A DNA stretch of 20,032 bases, taken from contig CALZJV010000227.1 of the NCBI GenBank assembly GCA_945787595.1, positions 1 to 20,032 of the forward strand, read 5' to 3'. This DNA is from an uncultured Desulfobacterales bacterium. GTDB taxonomy: Bacteria; Desulfobacterota; Desulfobacteria; Desulfobacterales; JAFDCJ01. The notes below the pieces were generated by a model. That model searched no databases and was not told the DNA's origin. It worked only from the letters and a program-made list of their open reading frames with translations. The translations under genes were made by a program, and so were the position numbers. Below are positions 6,795 through 14,988 of this stretch, piece after piece. Each line of letters begins with the position of its first letter. The stretch's first letter is position 1.

Positions 6795-9302
6795 ATGAAA
6801 AACAGCTATATCCATATCCATTTCATCGGACGCCAGATTACCCGATCGCGAAGGCAGGCTTTTGTTTTTGTGCTTTGCGTGGCCCTTTCCATTGTCACCC
6901 TCATTTCTTTAAACGGTTTTTCTGCGAGCGTGCGTACTTCCATGCTAAAAGATGCGAAAAAACTGCATGCGGCAGATATTATCATTCACTCGCATTACGC
7001 TCTATCTGCGGCCGTCATCGACGCTGTTGCCCGGCTAGAGGCCGACAACAAAATTAGGGGTACCCGGGTTTGGGAATTTTATTCTATGGTGCGGCCTCAA
7101 AACAATCAAGACGCTTTGCTGGCGAAGCTCAAAGTGGTTCAAAAGGGCTATCCTTTTTACGGCAGGGTCGTGCTGAAATCAGGCCGAGATTTCAGCAGCG
7201 TTCTCAACAAAGGCAGCATCATTGTGGCTCCGACCCTGTTAGACCGTCTTAAACTTGATGTGGGATCCCAATTGCAGGTGGGCAGTGCCATCCTGACAAT
7301 CAGCGATGTTGTACTTGCGGAACCGGACCAGCCGGTGAATTTTTTCTTTCTGGGACCCCGGATTTTAATTTCCGCCGATGATCTTAACCGCTTGGACCTA
7401 CTGAAAAAAAGAAGCAGGGTACGTTACAGTTATTTAATCAAAGTCTTCGATCAGAGCCAAATCGACGCAATTGCAGTCCGGCTGCGGGCCGTTGCCGATG
7501 AAGAGTTGGAACATGTGGATACTTTTCGCACGGCAAGATCCGGCGTAAAACGGTTTTTCGACAATCTGCTTTTTTTTCTGGGACTCATCGGCATTTTCAC
7601 CCTATTGCTGGCCGGTGTCGGTATCCAGAGCGCCCTGGCCGCCTTTTTAAAGGAAAATGAAAAAACCATCGCGATCATGAAAACCATTGGTGCCACAAGC
7701 CGGTTCTTCACTCGCCATTACATGGTTATCCTCTCTATTCTCGGTTTGGCGGGAACGATGTTGGGACTTTCCGGGGGATTATTTCTTCAAAATGCCCTGA
7801 ATGTCCTTTTTGTCGGATTTGTGCCGCGCAATGTGGAGCTACACATCTCCTGGCAAGCGGTTATCCAGGGACTCGGCCTGGGGGTACTTGTAGTGGGCCT
7901 GTATTCCTTTTTACCGCTGTATCGACTGAAAGATATCAAACCGGTTGCTGTATTCAGAAAAGAAACCATCCCTACGCAAAAGGGGTGGCCTTTTTATCTG
8001 ATTACAATTTTACTTTTTACCTTTTTTCTGCTGCTGGTATTCTGGCAGGTCCAAGATGTTAAGACCGGCCTGTATTTTGTCGGTGGTGTCATCCTGCTGA
8101 TTATCATCACCGCTCTTTTAGCCGGAACTGTGTTGTATATCCTGAAACGACTGAAGGTAAAATTTTTAATAATGCGTCAGGCCATCAAAGGGTTGTACCG
8201 GCCGAAAAATGCGACCAAACCGATTATTATTACATTGACGGCCTCTCTATCAGTCCTTTTTTCAATCTATCAAATCGAACAGAATCTGGATGCCGCCTTT
8301 ATCCAATCTTATCCAGCAGATGCACCCAATCTTTTTTTTCTGGACATCCTACCTGCCCAAGTGGAGCGGTTCTCTGATATCTTGGGTATGAAGGTCCAAT
8401 ATTATCCGATCATCAGAGCCAAGATTCTGAAGATAAACGGTAAAAAAATTGACCGACAAAAAGAGCGACAGCGGCGCAGCGATAATCTCGCCAGAACATT
8501 TAATCTCACCTATCGCAACTACCTGCTGGAAGATGAGAAGATAGTAAAAGGCAACCGCCTTCACAATGACGGCTGGGGAGATTTACAGGTTTCAGTGATG
8601 GATACGGTGGCTAAAATCAAAGATATGGATATCGGTGATCGCATCACCTTCAACATTCAGGGAGTTCCGCTGCAGGCCAGAATATCCAGTATTCGTACCA
8701 GAACCCGGGAATCGATTCGGCCGTTTTTTTATTTTGTATTTCCCGAAAAAACTCTGCAGGATGCTCCCCAAACCATATTTACCGCCGTAAAAGTTCCCGG
8801 GGATCGGATATCGGAAATTCAAACAAAAATCGCGGCAAATTTTCCCAATATCAGCGCCATTGATGTTACCGCAACCCTTAAGATTTTCACCCGTGTGATG
8901 AGAAAGCTGTCACTAATTGTTCGCTTTTTTACCTTATTCAGCATGGTCGCCGGTATACTAATCATTCTTTCCTCTGTTTTAGCCACTCGATTTGCCAGAA
9001 TCCAGGAGGCGGTTTACTATAAAATTCTGGGTGCCAAAAGCGCTTTTGTGGTTGCGGTGTTTACCCTTGAAAATCTCTTTTTGGGGTTGGTAAGCGCCGT
9101 TCTGGCCCTGGTGCTTTCCCAGACGTCCAGTTGGATAATCTGTTCAAAAGTGTTCGATATTTCATACACTCCTTTTCTTGTGGATAGCTTTTATTTGATT
9201 GCCGGAGCCGTTTCGCTGATTATCGTTGTTGGGTTGCTGCCTTCTATTTCCATTCTGCGCCAAAAGCCAGTTATTTTCCTGAGGAATCAAAGCCAGGAAT
9301 GA
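6795..9302 (+). CDS. ybbP: ABC transporter permease, FtsX/MacB family (YbbP type)
   Basis: The protein is about 835 residues from the ATG at 6795. The frame is open from a TTG at 6774, but that codon has no ribosome binding site, while GAGG lies 15 bases before the ATG. The layout is that of YbbP-like permeases. There is an N-terminal membrane segment (about 22-42), then an extracytoplasmic domain and three membrane segments at about 255-385. A second half follows with its own membrane segment, periplasmic domain and C-terminal three-segment FtsX block (about 705-825). The sequence KENEKTIAIMKTIGATSRFF is the typical coupling motif of FtsX-family permeases. Length matches E. coli YbbP (about 800). 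The partner ATPase is the gene before. The substrate of YbbA/YbbP is not firmly known; a role with envelope lipids or lipoproteins is usual for the family. Confidence 0.85.
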   Translation: MKNSYIHIHFIGRQITRSRRQAFVFVLCVALSIVTLISLNGFSASVRTSMLKDAKKLHAADIIIHSHYALSAAVIDAVARLEADNKIRGTRVWEFYSMVRPQNNQDALLAKLKVVQKGYPFYGRVVLKSGRDFSSVLNKGSIIVAPTLLDRLKLDVGSQLQVGSAILTISDVVLAEPDQPVNFFFLGPRILISADDLNRLDLLKKRSRVRYSYLIKVFDQSQIDAIAVRLRAVADEELEHVDTFRTARSGVKRFFDNLLFFLGLIGIFTLLLAGVGIQSALAAFLKENEKTIAIMKTIGATSRFFTRHYMVILSILGLAGTMLGLSGGLFLQNALNVLFVGFVPRNVELHISWQAVIQGLGLGVLVVGLYSFLPLYRLKDIKPVAVFRKETIPTQKGWPFYLITILLFTFFLLLVFWQVQDVKTGLYFVGGVILLIIITALLAGTVLYILKRLKVKFLIMRQAIKGLYRPKNATKPIIITLTASLSVLFSIYQIEQNLDAAFIQSYPADAPNLFFLDILPAQVERFSDILGMKVQYYPIIRAKILKINGKKIDRQKERQRRSDNLARTFNLTYRNYLLEDEKIVKGNRLHNDGWGDLQVSVMDTVAKIKDMDIGDRITFNIQGVPLQARISSIRTRTRESIRPFFYFVFPEKTLQDAPQTIFTAVKVPGDRISEIQTKIAANFPNISAIDVTATLKIFTRVMRKLSLIVRFFTLFSMVAGILIILSSVLATRFARIQEAVYYKILGAKSAFVVAVFTLENLFLGLVSAVLALVLSQTSSWIICSKVFDISYTPFLVDSFYLIAGAVSLIIVVGLLPSISILRQKPVIFLRNQSQE

Positions 9303-9313
9303 GGTAATTGAGT

Positions 9314-9422
9314 GACGAATGACGAGTAACGAATGTCGAATTAAGGAATTCTTTCTATTTTATTTGTTAAAAAGAGCAGAGCGAAGCGACATCAACAATT
9401 CGTCAATCGTCATTCGTCATTC
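9314..9422. repeat. Imperfect inverted repeat with a GACGAATGACGA motif
   Basis: The left arm at 9314-9342 and the right arm at 9397-9422 are reverse complements over about 22 of 26 positions. Both are built from the unit GAATGACGA. The intervening 54 bases include an AT-rich stretch. The element fills most of the gap between the permease and the esterase. An open frame runs through it into the esterase gene from 9319, but it encodes no recognisable sequence, so the repeat is not part of the protein. It is probably a small non-autonomous dispersed repeat. Confidence 0.7.
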
Positions 9423-9444
9423 CATAAAGTTTCACACGAGTCTT

Positions 9445-10137
9445 ATGAAAAACCTTACACCCACTTTTTCCTTATTTTTAATTCTGGTTCTATTCGTCTT
9501 GGGATGCGACGAGGATTTAACATCTCCTGCCGAACCCAAAAAAGCTCCTGAGTATGAGGGCATTATTGTTGCCGTAGGCGACAGTCTCACCGAGGGATTG
9601 GGCGTGGCGGAAGAATTTGCATACCCGGCAATGCTTGAAAAAAAATTGCACTCCGGCGGCTACCATTACCGGGTCATTAATGCCGGTGTCAGCGGGGAGA
9701 CTTCCAGTGGAACCCTTGCAAGACTCAAATGGGTTTTAACATTGAAACCAGATATCGTCATTCTGGTCATCGGCGCCAATGACGGTTTTCGGGGCATTGA
9801 TCCCGAGTTGATCAAAAATAACATTCTAACAATTATCAAGGTACTCAAAGAAAAAAAGGTGACCGTTTTGCTTGGCGGTATGCAGATGGGTCAAAATTTA
9901 GGGAAAGAATACATCTCCGCTTTTGAAAAAAATTATCCGCTGGTGGCCCGGCAGGAAAACATCGGTTTAGTTCCCTTTTTTCTAGCCGGTGTTGCCGCCA
10001 ATCCCGATCTGAATCAGGCAGACGGGATACATCCCACGGCGGAAGGATATCGGGTTGTCGTTGAACATATCTTCCCATACGTGACCGAGGTTATCGAAGC
10101 CCACAAAGCTGGGTCATCTAAACAAGTAATAGACTGA
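9445..10137 (+). CDS. tesA: TesA-like SGNH hydrolase (arylesterase/lysophospholipase), predicted lipoprotein
   Basis: The frame is open from 9319, but the ATG at 9445 is chosen because it gives a proper lipoprotein signal peptide: MKNL, a hydrophobic core and the lipobox LFVLGC with Cys21. The 230-residue protein has all four SGNH blocks: GDSL with nucleophile Ser47, NAG with Gly81, GAND with Asn112, and DGIHP with Asp193 and His196. This is the TesA/EstA family, which hydrolyses acyl-CoA, lysophospholipids and aryl esters. E. coli TesA is a soluble periplasmic enzyme. Here the residue after the lipidated Cys is Asp, which in enterobacteria would keep the lipoprotein in the inner membrane. 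It would then sit beside the YbbA/YbbP transporter, although the sorting rule may differ in this lineage. It follows the permease gene, matching the known gene neighbourhood. Confidence 0.88.
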   Translation: MKNLTPTFSLFLILVLFVLGCDEDLTSPAEPKKAPEYEGIIVAVGDSLTEGLGVAEEFAYPAMLEKKLHSGGYHYRVINAGVSGETSSGTLARLKWVLTLKPDIVILVIGANDGFRGIDPELIKNNILTIIKVLKEKKVTVLLGGMQMGQNLGKEYISAFEKNYPLVARQENIGLVPFFLAGVAANPDLNQADGIHPTAEGYRVVVEHIFPYVTEVIEAHKAGSSKQVID

Positions 10138-10186
10138 ATTCACAAATGATGCCTTCTCAATGAAAATCATGAAAATTCCAAGCACC

Positions 10187-10404
10187 AAAAACCAAATCTC
10201 AAATGGTTCGACAAGCCGTTCGACAGGCTCACGGTCCTGAGCAAAGTCGAAGGACTCACCACCCTGAGCCAAGTCGAAGGGCAAATACCAATGACCAAAC
10301 CTCAAAATTCAAAACAGATACAATGGTCGCGGAACATCTTTTAAGTGATTGGAATATTTCGGTTGAATATTATTTGGGTTTAGGGATTTGAGATTTGGGA
10401 TTTT
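10187..10404. repeat. MITE-like element, copy 1
   Basis: The ends form an inverted repeat: CCAAATCTCAAAT at 10192-10204 pairs perfectly with ATTTGAGATTTGG at 10386-10398. Just inside the left end is an 86-base core (10201-10286) with nested palindromes of the type TTCGAC-N-CTCA/TGAG-N-GTCGAA. The same core returns at 12862-12947 in the same orientation, with 83 of 86 positions identical. The element fills most of the gap before the AsmA gene. It encodes no protein and resembles the dispersed GTCGAA palindromes of many environmental genomes. Confidence 0.82.
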
Positions 10405-10491
10405 AGGTTCGTTTTCAGAAAAGCAAATTTATTTTTATCTGAGTCAGTTAGAGTCTAGTTTGACATTACCCTTCAGCCGCCCATACCGTGC

Positions 10492-10520
10492 TTGACACCG
10501 GCAATGCGGGTGTATAGGTT
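10492..10520 (+). promoter_or_regulatory. Candidate promoter with an internal dyad, upstream of the AsmA gene
   Basis: A perfect -35 hexamer TTGACA (10492-10497) is followed after 17 bases by TAGGTT (10515-10520), a mediocre -10; TATAGG at spacing 15 is an alternative. Between them lies an imperfect dyad, ACACCGGC-AAT-GCGGGTGT (10495-10513), with one mismatch. That is where a repressor operator would sit. It is about 65 bases before the AsmA start, downstream of the repeat element. A weaker TTGACA stands at 10460. Confidence 0.4.
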
Positions 10521-10584
10521 AGGCTGGTTCAACGACACTTTAAACCACAATCGGATTTGCTCCGGGCGCTTTTGAAAGGAGAAA

Positions 10585-12582
10585 ATGATGAAGAAATTAT
10601 TAAAATGGGGTGCAATTATTATCGGTTGTCTTGTGGTGGTCATCATTGCCGCCTTGGTTCTGATACCCATGTTTGTCGATGTGGCAAAGTACAAACCCGT
10701 TCTAGAAAACAAGGTAACCGAAGCAACCGGGCGGCCCTTTTCGGTGGGAGATGATCTTAGCCTGTCCCTCTTCCCCTGGGCCGGTGTTTCTTTTTCAGAT
10801 CTGCGTTTGGGCAATCCGGCCGGATTCACCGAAGAAAATTTTGTCAAGATAAAATCCTTTGAAGTCAGGGTAAAACTCTTACCGCTTCTCAGCAAAGATA
10901 TTCAAATTAAACGCTTTGTTTTAAATGAACCCCAGATCGTGCTGGTAAAAAATAAAAAAGGACTTGAAAATTGGGCTCAGCCGAAGCAACCGGCCAAAGA
11001 TGCAGCTGAAGATAAGACGCCACCAACCGAAACGGCCCCGGGTGGGCTGGGAATTCCGATCAGCGCACTGACCGCCGAAAATGTTTCAATTAACAATGGT
11101 TCGGCTCTCTGGATCGATCATACCACGGACACAAGAAAGGAAATTACGGATATAAGCTTAATCTTAAAGGACGTATCGCTGAATCGCCCTGTTAAGCTGA
11201 CGTTTTCAGCCCAGCTGGACAAAAAACCGCTGTCTCTTGAGGGGACCGTCGGACCGGTCGGGACCGGTTTGAAAGAAGGCAAAATTGCGCTGGATTTATC
11301 CTTAAAAGCCCTTGAACAGCTGGCGCTGCGCTTGAAAGGCAATCTTGAAAATCTCGTCGGCAGTCCCGGAGTCGACCTGAACATCGAACTCGCTGAATTT
11401 TCGCCGCGAATGCTAATGTCCGAATTGGGTCAGGAATTTCCGGTATCCACAACAGATCCTAAGGCAATAAGTCGCCTGGCTCTCAAGGCGCACCTAAAAG
11501 CGGACGCAAAGAATGTATCACTGACCAATGGCAATATGGAACTGGATCAATCCAAGTTGAAGTTTTCCGCAGCAGTGACTGAGTTTTCGAAACCGAACCT
11601 CAAATTTGATCTGGATTTGGATCAAATTAACCTGGACCGATACATGCCGCCCAAGAGCGATCAACCATCGCAGGAAAAAACTTCAGAGCCCGCAGAACCG
11701 GTCAAGAAAAAAACCGATTATGCGCCTTTGCGGCGGTTGATACTCGACGGTTCTTTAAAGATTGCCAAACTAACGGTAAATAAAGCCCATATAGAAGATG
11801 CCGTGCTTCATATCAAAGCCAAAGACGGCGTATTCAACCTTGATCCCATGAAATTAAAAATGTATCAGGGAAATGCAGCCGGTAAAGCAGTCTTGAATGT
11901 CGCCCAAGACACACCCCGGAGCAATATAAATTTGCGACTCGATAATATCCAGGTGGGTCCCTTGCTGCGGGATGTCTTGGAAAAAGACTTACTGGAGGGT
12001 GCAACCAACGCCGATATCAACATGGCCCTGGTTGGCGATGATCCAGAAAAAATCAAAAAAACCTTAAACGGCAAAGGTGAGCTGCGGTTCAATGACGGCG
12101 CCATCATTGGCCTCGATTTGTCCGCCATGGCCCGTAATGTCGGCACCGCTTTTGGCCTGGCCAAAAAGGGCGAAAAGCGACCGCGAACTGATTTCGCCGA
12201 ACTTCTGATGCCTTTTAACATCAAAAACGGCATTGCCAACACGCCAAAAAGCAGCCTTAAATCACCTTTTATTCGGGTAACCGCGGTTGGGACCGCTGAT
12301 TTGGTGAAAGAAACCCTTGATTTCCGGGTGGATCCCCAAGCCGTTGCCTCGATTAAGGGACAAGGTGATGAGGCAAAACGTTCGGGCATCATGGTACCGG
12401 TACTGGTATCCGGAACCTTCGCAGAGCCAAAGTTTCGCCCGGATTTAAGCGCAGCTACCAAACAACGCATTGAAAAAGAGATCTTCGAATCCCAGGAGGT
12501 CAAAAAAGTCTTGGAAAAAGAAGAACTTAAGCCATTAGAAAAGGAAGCCAAAGGCCTGCTAAAGGGTGTATTGGGGAACTAG
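10585..12582 (+). CDS. AsmA-family envelope protein
   Basis: The 665-residue protein has an N-terminal membrane anchor (about 8-30, CLVVVIIAALVLIPMFVD). It is followed by the AsmA N-domain signature YKPVLENKVTEATGRPFSVG and LSLFPWAGVSFSDLRLGNP. Two Pro/Lys/Glu-rich linkers (about 133-155 and 355-380) separate beta-rich segments. The C-terminal AsmA block (about 495-600) starts with GKGELRFNDGAIIGLDLSA, which is characteristic of the family. The last 40 residues are helical and charged. AsmA-like proteins are bridge-type, periplasm-spanning proteins implicated in moving phospholipid to the outer membrane. E. coli AsmA is about 617 residues. Two ATG codons stand in tandem (10585, 10588); AAAGGAG spacing slightly favours the second. 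The gene is flanked by same-orientation copies of a repeat element. The 250 bases after it hold only a 12-base palindrome (12604-12615) and GC-rich sequence without a clear terminator. Confidence 0.9.
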   Translation: MMKKLLKWGAIIIGCLVVVIIAALVLIPMFVDVAKYKPVLENKVTEATGRPFSVGDDLSLSLFPWAGVSFSDLRLGNPAGFTEENFVKIKSFEVRVKLLPLLSKDIQIKRFVLNEPQIVLVKNKKGLENWAQPKQPAKDAAEDKTPPTETAPGGLGIPISALTAENVSINNGSALWIDHTTDTRKEITDISLILKDVSLNRPVKLTFSAQLDKKPLSLEGTVGPVGTGLKEGKIALDLSLKALEQLALRLKGNLENLVGSPGVDLNIELAEFSPRMLMSELGQEFPVSTTDPKAISRLALKAHLKADAKNVSLTNGNMELDQSKLKFSAAVTEFSKPNLKFDLDLDQINLDRYMPPKSDQPSQEKTSEPAEPVKKKTDYAPLRRLILDGSLKIAKLTVNKAHIEDAVLHIKAKDGVFNLDPMKLKMYQGNAAGKAVLNVAQDTPRSNINLRLDNIQVGPLLRDVLEKDLLEGATNADINMALVGDDPEKIKKTLNGKGELRFNDGAIIGLDLSAMARNVGTAFGLAKKGEKRPRTDFAELLMPFNIKNGIANTPKSSLKSPFIRVTAVGTADLVKETLDFRVDPQAVASIKGQGDEAKRSGIMVPVLVSGTFAEPKFRPDLSAATKQRIEKEIFESQEVKKVLEKEELKPLEKEAKGLLKGVLGN

Positions 12583-12833
12583 GTCCTTGTAGAGTTTTAT
12601 CTGACAACATGTTGTAAGGAACGTGAAGGAGTCGGGTTTCGGTGTTCAGCCCGCCCTGGCCTCCCCTCCGGCCTGTAAGCCTATGAAGCTCTACGGGCTG
12701 GAAGCGGGCTCGTAGCCTACGCCTCGGAGAGTGCGATATGACGGATTCCTACTGTTCACTGCAAGAGATCCCAATAATGTATTATCTTCCAGATTCATAC
12801 AAAGTTAGGTCTGGGCCAGGGGTTTCAGCAATT

Positions 12834-13053
12834 AAATTTCAAATAACAAATCGTAAATACCAAATGGTTCGACAAGCCGTTCGACAGGCTCACGGTCCTG
12901 AGCAAAGTCGAAGGACTCACCACTCTGAGCCAAAGCGAAGGGCAAATCACAATGACTGATCCGCCTGAGGCGGACCAAACAATTGGAGTTTGATCCACCG
13001 CCGGCGGATTTGGATATTGTTATTTGTAATTTGGTGCTTGTAATTTGCTATTT
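12834..13053. repeat. MITE-like element, copy 2
   Basis: The 86-base palindromic core (12862-12947) matches copy 1 at 10201-10286 except for three bases and has the same orientation. The outer arms (about 12834-12865 and 13017-13053) are imperfect inverted repeats of ATTTG and TTATTTG type motifs, different in detail from those of copy 1. Between core and right arm are two further short palindromes, TCCGCC-TGA-GGCGGA (12960-12974) and CCGCCGGCGG (about 12999-13008). The element ends just before the start of the next gene and may supply its leader. An apparent ORF at 12738-12959 runs into it and is not a gene. Confidence 0.8.
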
Positions 13054-13078
13054 CCGGTTTATCCGGGGTAGGCTCGCT

Positions 13079-13540
13079 ATGATGAAATTAATTCGAATCG
13101 TTCCGACGGTTGCAGTTTTATCCATCGGTCTCCTACTGGCAGGCTGTGCCGGCATTGGAAAACCTCTGGAACCGCCGCATGTTTCATTGGCCGATATCCG
13201 GGTAGAGGATTTTACCGGCTTTGAAACGGTTTTCCAGATCCAGCTGCGGGTCATAAACACCAATGATATGGATCTTAAGGTCAAAGGCATAGAGGCGCTG
13301 CTTGAGATCAATGGCCAACCATTTGCCACCGGCGTATCCAACACTCCCGTGAAAATACCCTCCTTTGGCACGGAACTCGTGACGGTTGCGGTATATTCAT
13401 CGGTCATCAAAATGTTTAGGAGCGTTTACGGCCTGCGTGAATCTGAAGAACTGAAATATCGTTTAAACGGCAAACTCAGAGTGGCGGGCAAAAACACGCT
13501 TACGACCACCCTTCCCTTCGAATCCGAGGGGAAAAAATAA
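13079..13540 (+). CDS. LEA14/WHy-type lipoprotein
   Basis: The ATG at 13079 (with another at 13082) opens a 153-residue protein with a lipoprotein signal peptide. It has an Arg/Lys-containing start, a hydrophobic core and the lipobox LLLAGC with Cys23. The next residue is Ala, which fits outer-membrane sorting. The mature part (about 38-150) has the LEA14 (water stress and hypersensitive response) fold pattern: FETVFQIQLRVINTNDMDLKVKG, GQPFATG, and an alternating beta-strand series. The frame is open further upstream (from 12983), but that part lies in the repeat element and gives no signal peptide. Bacterial LEA14 lipoproteins are common; their role is not known, although an envelope stress or lipid-binding role is plausible. 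GGGGTAGG, 9-14 bases upstream, can serve as ribosome binding site. Confidence 0.85.
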   Translation: MMKLIRIVPTVAVLSIGLLLAGCAGIGKPLEPPHVSLADIRVEDFTGFETVFQIQLRVINTNDMDLKVKGIEALLEINGQPFATGVSNTPVKIPSFGTELVTVAVYSSVIKMFRSVYGLRESEELKYRLNGKLRVAGKNTLTTTLPFESEGKK

Positions 13541-13607
13541 AACTGTAAACTGGCAAATGAAGGATAACAGTAATTACATAACATCCTAAAAAATTGTGAA
13601 TTACAAA

Positions 13608-14642
13608 ATGAAACTCGGAATCATCGGCCTGCCGCAATCCGGTAAAAATACTGTTTTCGAAGCCCTGACAAAAAGCACGTCCGGCATCACTCACAGGGGT
13701 GAAAATCGAATCAGTACCATCAGGGTTCCAGACAGCCGCATTGATATATTAAGCGGGATGTATCGTCCACAAAAGACGATTTATACCCAGGTGGAGTATT
13801 TTCTTCCAGGAACCGCTGCTGCAAAAACTAATCAGGCCAAGGAGCAGAGTATCTGGACTGCGATTAGAGAGTGTGATGCACTGATTCACGTCATTCGCAA
13901 TTATACAGGTACGGGATTTGAAGAATCAACACCTTACGAAGATATCAGGAATCTGGAGCAGGAATTGATTCTGGCTGATCTGGTTGTGATCGAAAAGCGT
14001 CTGGAACGGATTGAACTTGATCATAAACGCGGCAAAAAAACGGACTCCCGGGAGCTGACGCTTTTAATCGAATGCCGCAAAAGCCTTGAAAATGAAATCC
14101 CTTTGCGCAGATCGACCGAGCTGGCATCCGCCCGCGAATTAAAAGGTTTTACGTTATTATCCGCAAAACCGATGCTGGTTCTGTTCAACAATGATGAAGA
14201 AAACGATGGCATGCCGGAAGTCAACAGCCTCACCGGCCGGGAAAACTGTCTGGTAATCAGGGGCAAACTCGAACAGGAGCTTGCCCAGATGTCCACCGAA
14301 GAGGCGGCCGAATTTCTAAAGGAATTCGATATCAGCGAATCCGCCATGAACAGGGTCATCCGCGAATCTTACAATATTTTGGGGTTGATCTCATTTTTCA
14401 CTATCGGCAAGGATGAGGTCAGAGCCTGGACCATAAAAATCGGAACCCAGGCTGTGGACGCAGCCGAGGTGATTCATTCGGATATAAAAAAAGGCTTTAT
14501 TCGCGCAGAAGTTTTATCCTATGATGATTTAATGGAGGCCGGGACCTATGCGGACGCCCGAAAAAGGGGAACTGTCCGGCTTGAAGGCAAACCCTATGAA
14601 GTCAAGGACGGGGATATTATTAATTTCAGATTTAATGTTTAA
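13608..14642 (+). CDS. YchF/Obg-like GTPase with degenerate nucleotide-binding motifs
   Basis: The protein of about 344 residues resembles YchF (OLA1 family) along its whole length. It starts MKLGIIGLPQSGKNT, has a coiled-coil-like middle (about 115-165), and contains the NNDE motif, which corresponds to the YchF-specific NxxE in place of NKxD. The C-terminal TGS/DUF933 domain (from about 250) carries LISFFTIGKDEVRAWTI and DGDIINFRF. Two elements are altered. In the P-loop (residues 7-15), the Ser/Thr that binds Mg is Asn14. The G3 motif, DxAG in YchF, reads YFLPG without the Asp. It is therefore probably a paralog with weak or no hydrolysis, not the housekeeping YchF. An in-frame GTG at 13596 is an alternative start; neither has a good ribosome binding site. 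It lies 67 bases after the lipoprotein gene. Confidence 0.84.
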   Translation: MKLGIIGLPQSGKNTVFEALTKSTSGITHRGENRISTIRVPDSRIDILSGMYRPQKTIYTQVEYFLPGTAAAKTNQAKEQSIWTAIRECDALIHVIRNYTGTGFEESTPYEDIRNLEQELILADLVVIEKRLERIELDHKRGKKTDSRELTLLIECRKSLENEIPLRRSTELASARELKGFTLLSAKPMLVLFNNDEENDGMPEVNSLTGRENCLVIRGKLEQELAQMSTEEAAEFLKEFDISESAMNRVIRESYNILGLISFFTIGKDEVRAWTIKIGTQAVDAAEVIHSDIKKGFIRAEVLSYDDLMEAGTYADARKRGTVRLEGKPYEVKDGDIINFRFNV

Positions 14643-14713
14643 TACAAACCTCGTCATTAAGCTTGGGAAAATGGCTGTGACACTTTAACGGTCCTAGGAT
14701 TGTATGAGAATTA

Positions 14714-14733
14714 GACACTGGCACCCAGGTGTC
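14714..14733. terminator. Hairpin after the YchF-like gene (terminator candidate)
   Basis: GACAC-TGG (14714-14721) pairs with CCA-(G)-GTGTC (14725-14733) around a three-base loop, with one bulged G. A second GGCC/GGCC hairpin follows at about 14747-14762. There is no T-run after either, so termination is possible but not proven. They lie 70-120 bases beyond the stop codon of the GTPase gene. Confidence 0.3.
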
Positions 14734-14807
14734 AGCCCAGCCGCCGGCCTGAAAAGCGGCCAGCCAAATCGAAAAAGAAACTTAACGAAATGCAATTCTA
14801 TTTTTCT

Positions 14808-14881
14808 GACAGGATCAACAGGATGGACAGGATTTAGCGATACGAAAACAATATTATCCTGATAATCCTGTAAATCCTGTC
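14808..14881. repeat. Inverted repeat with an ACAGGAT motif
   Basis: The left arm 14808-14834 contains GACAGGAT, ACAGGAT and ACAGGATT. The right arm 14853-14881 holds the reverse complements ATCCTG, ATCCTGT and ATCCTGTC. Each arm is built from units spaced about 9 bases apart, so the transcript can fold into a long stem. The motif is of the dispersed REP-like kind and sits in the 417-base gap between the GTPase and the KAS III genes. The rest of that gap shows only short hairpins, a small run of GAAACC-type repeats (about 14935-14957) and the possible small ORF described separately. Confidence 0.75.
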
Positions 14882-14988
14882 TAAATTAATGAAGTTTCAT
14901 ACGAGGTGTCAGTAGTGAAAACACGAGAGCCAGCCTGAAACCCGAAACCTGAAACCCATGCTCGGAGAAGGTTTCATCACGCCCGATA

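Noticed and set aside
10203..10391. Plus-strand ORF inside the gap before the AsmA gene
   Set aside because: It lies in the palindromic repeat element and has a repetitive, non-protein-like composition; a similar spurious ORF appears in copy 2.
11865..12551. Long minus-strand ORF (228 codons) opposite the AsmA gene
   Set aside because: It is a shadow of the AsmA coding frame: no ribosome binding site, no recognisable domain, and Ser/Phe/Pro-rich composition.
12604..12615. Perfect palindrome ACAACATGTTGT after the AsmA gene
   Set aside because: Palindromes of this length are expected by chance several times in 20 kb, and there is no second copy or promoter beside it.
14808..14881. Possible CRISPR-like array of ACAGGAT units
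   Set aside because: The units are short, close together and reverse-complemented across the centre, so it is an inverted repeat without spacers.
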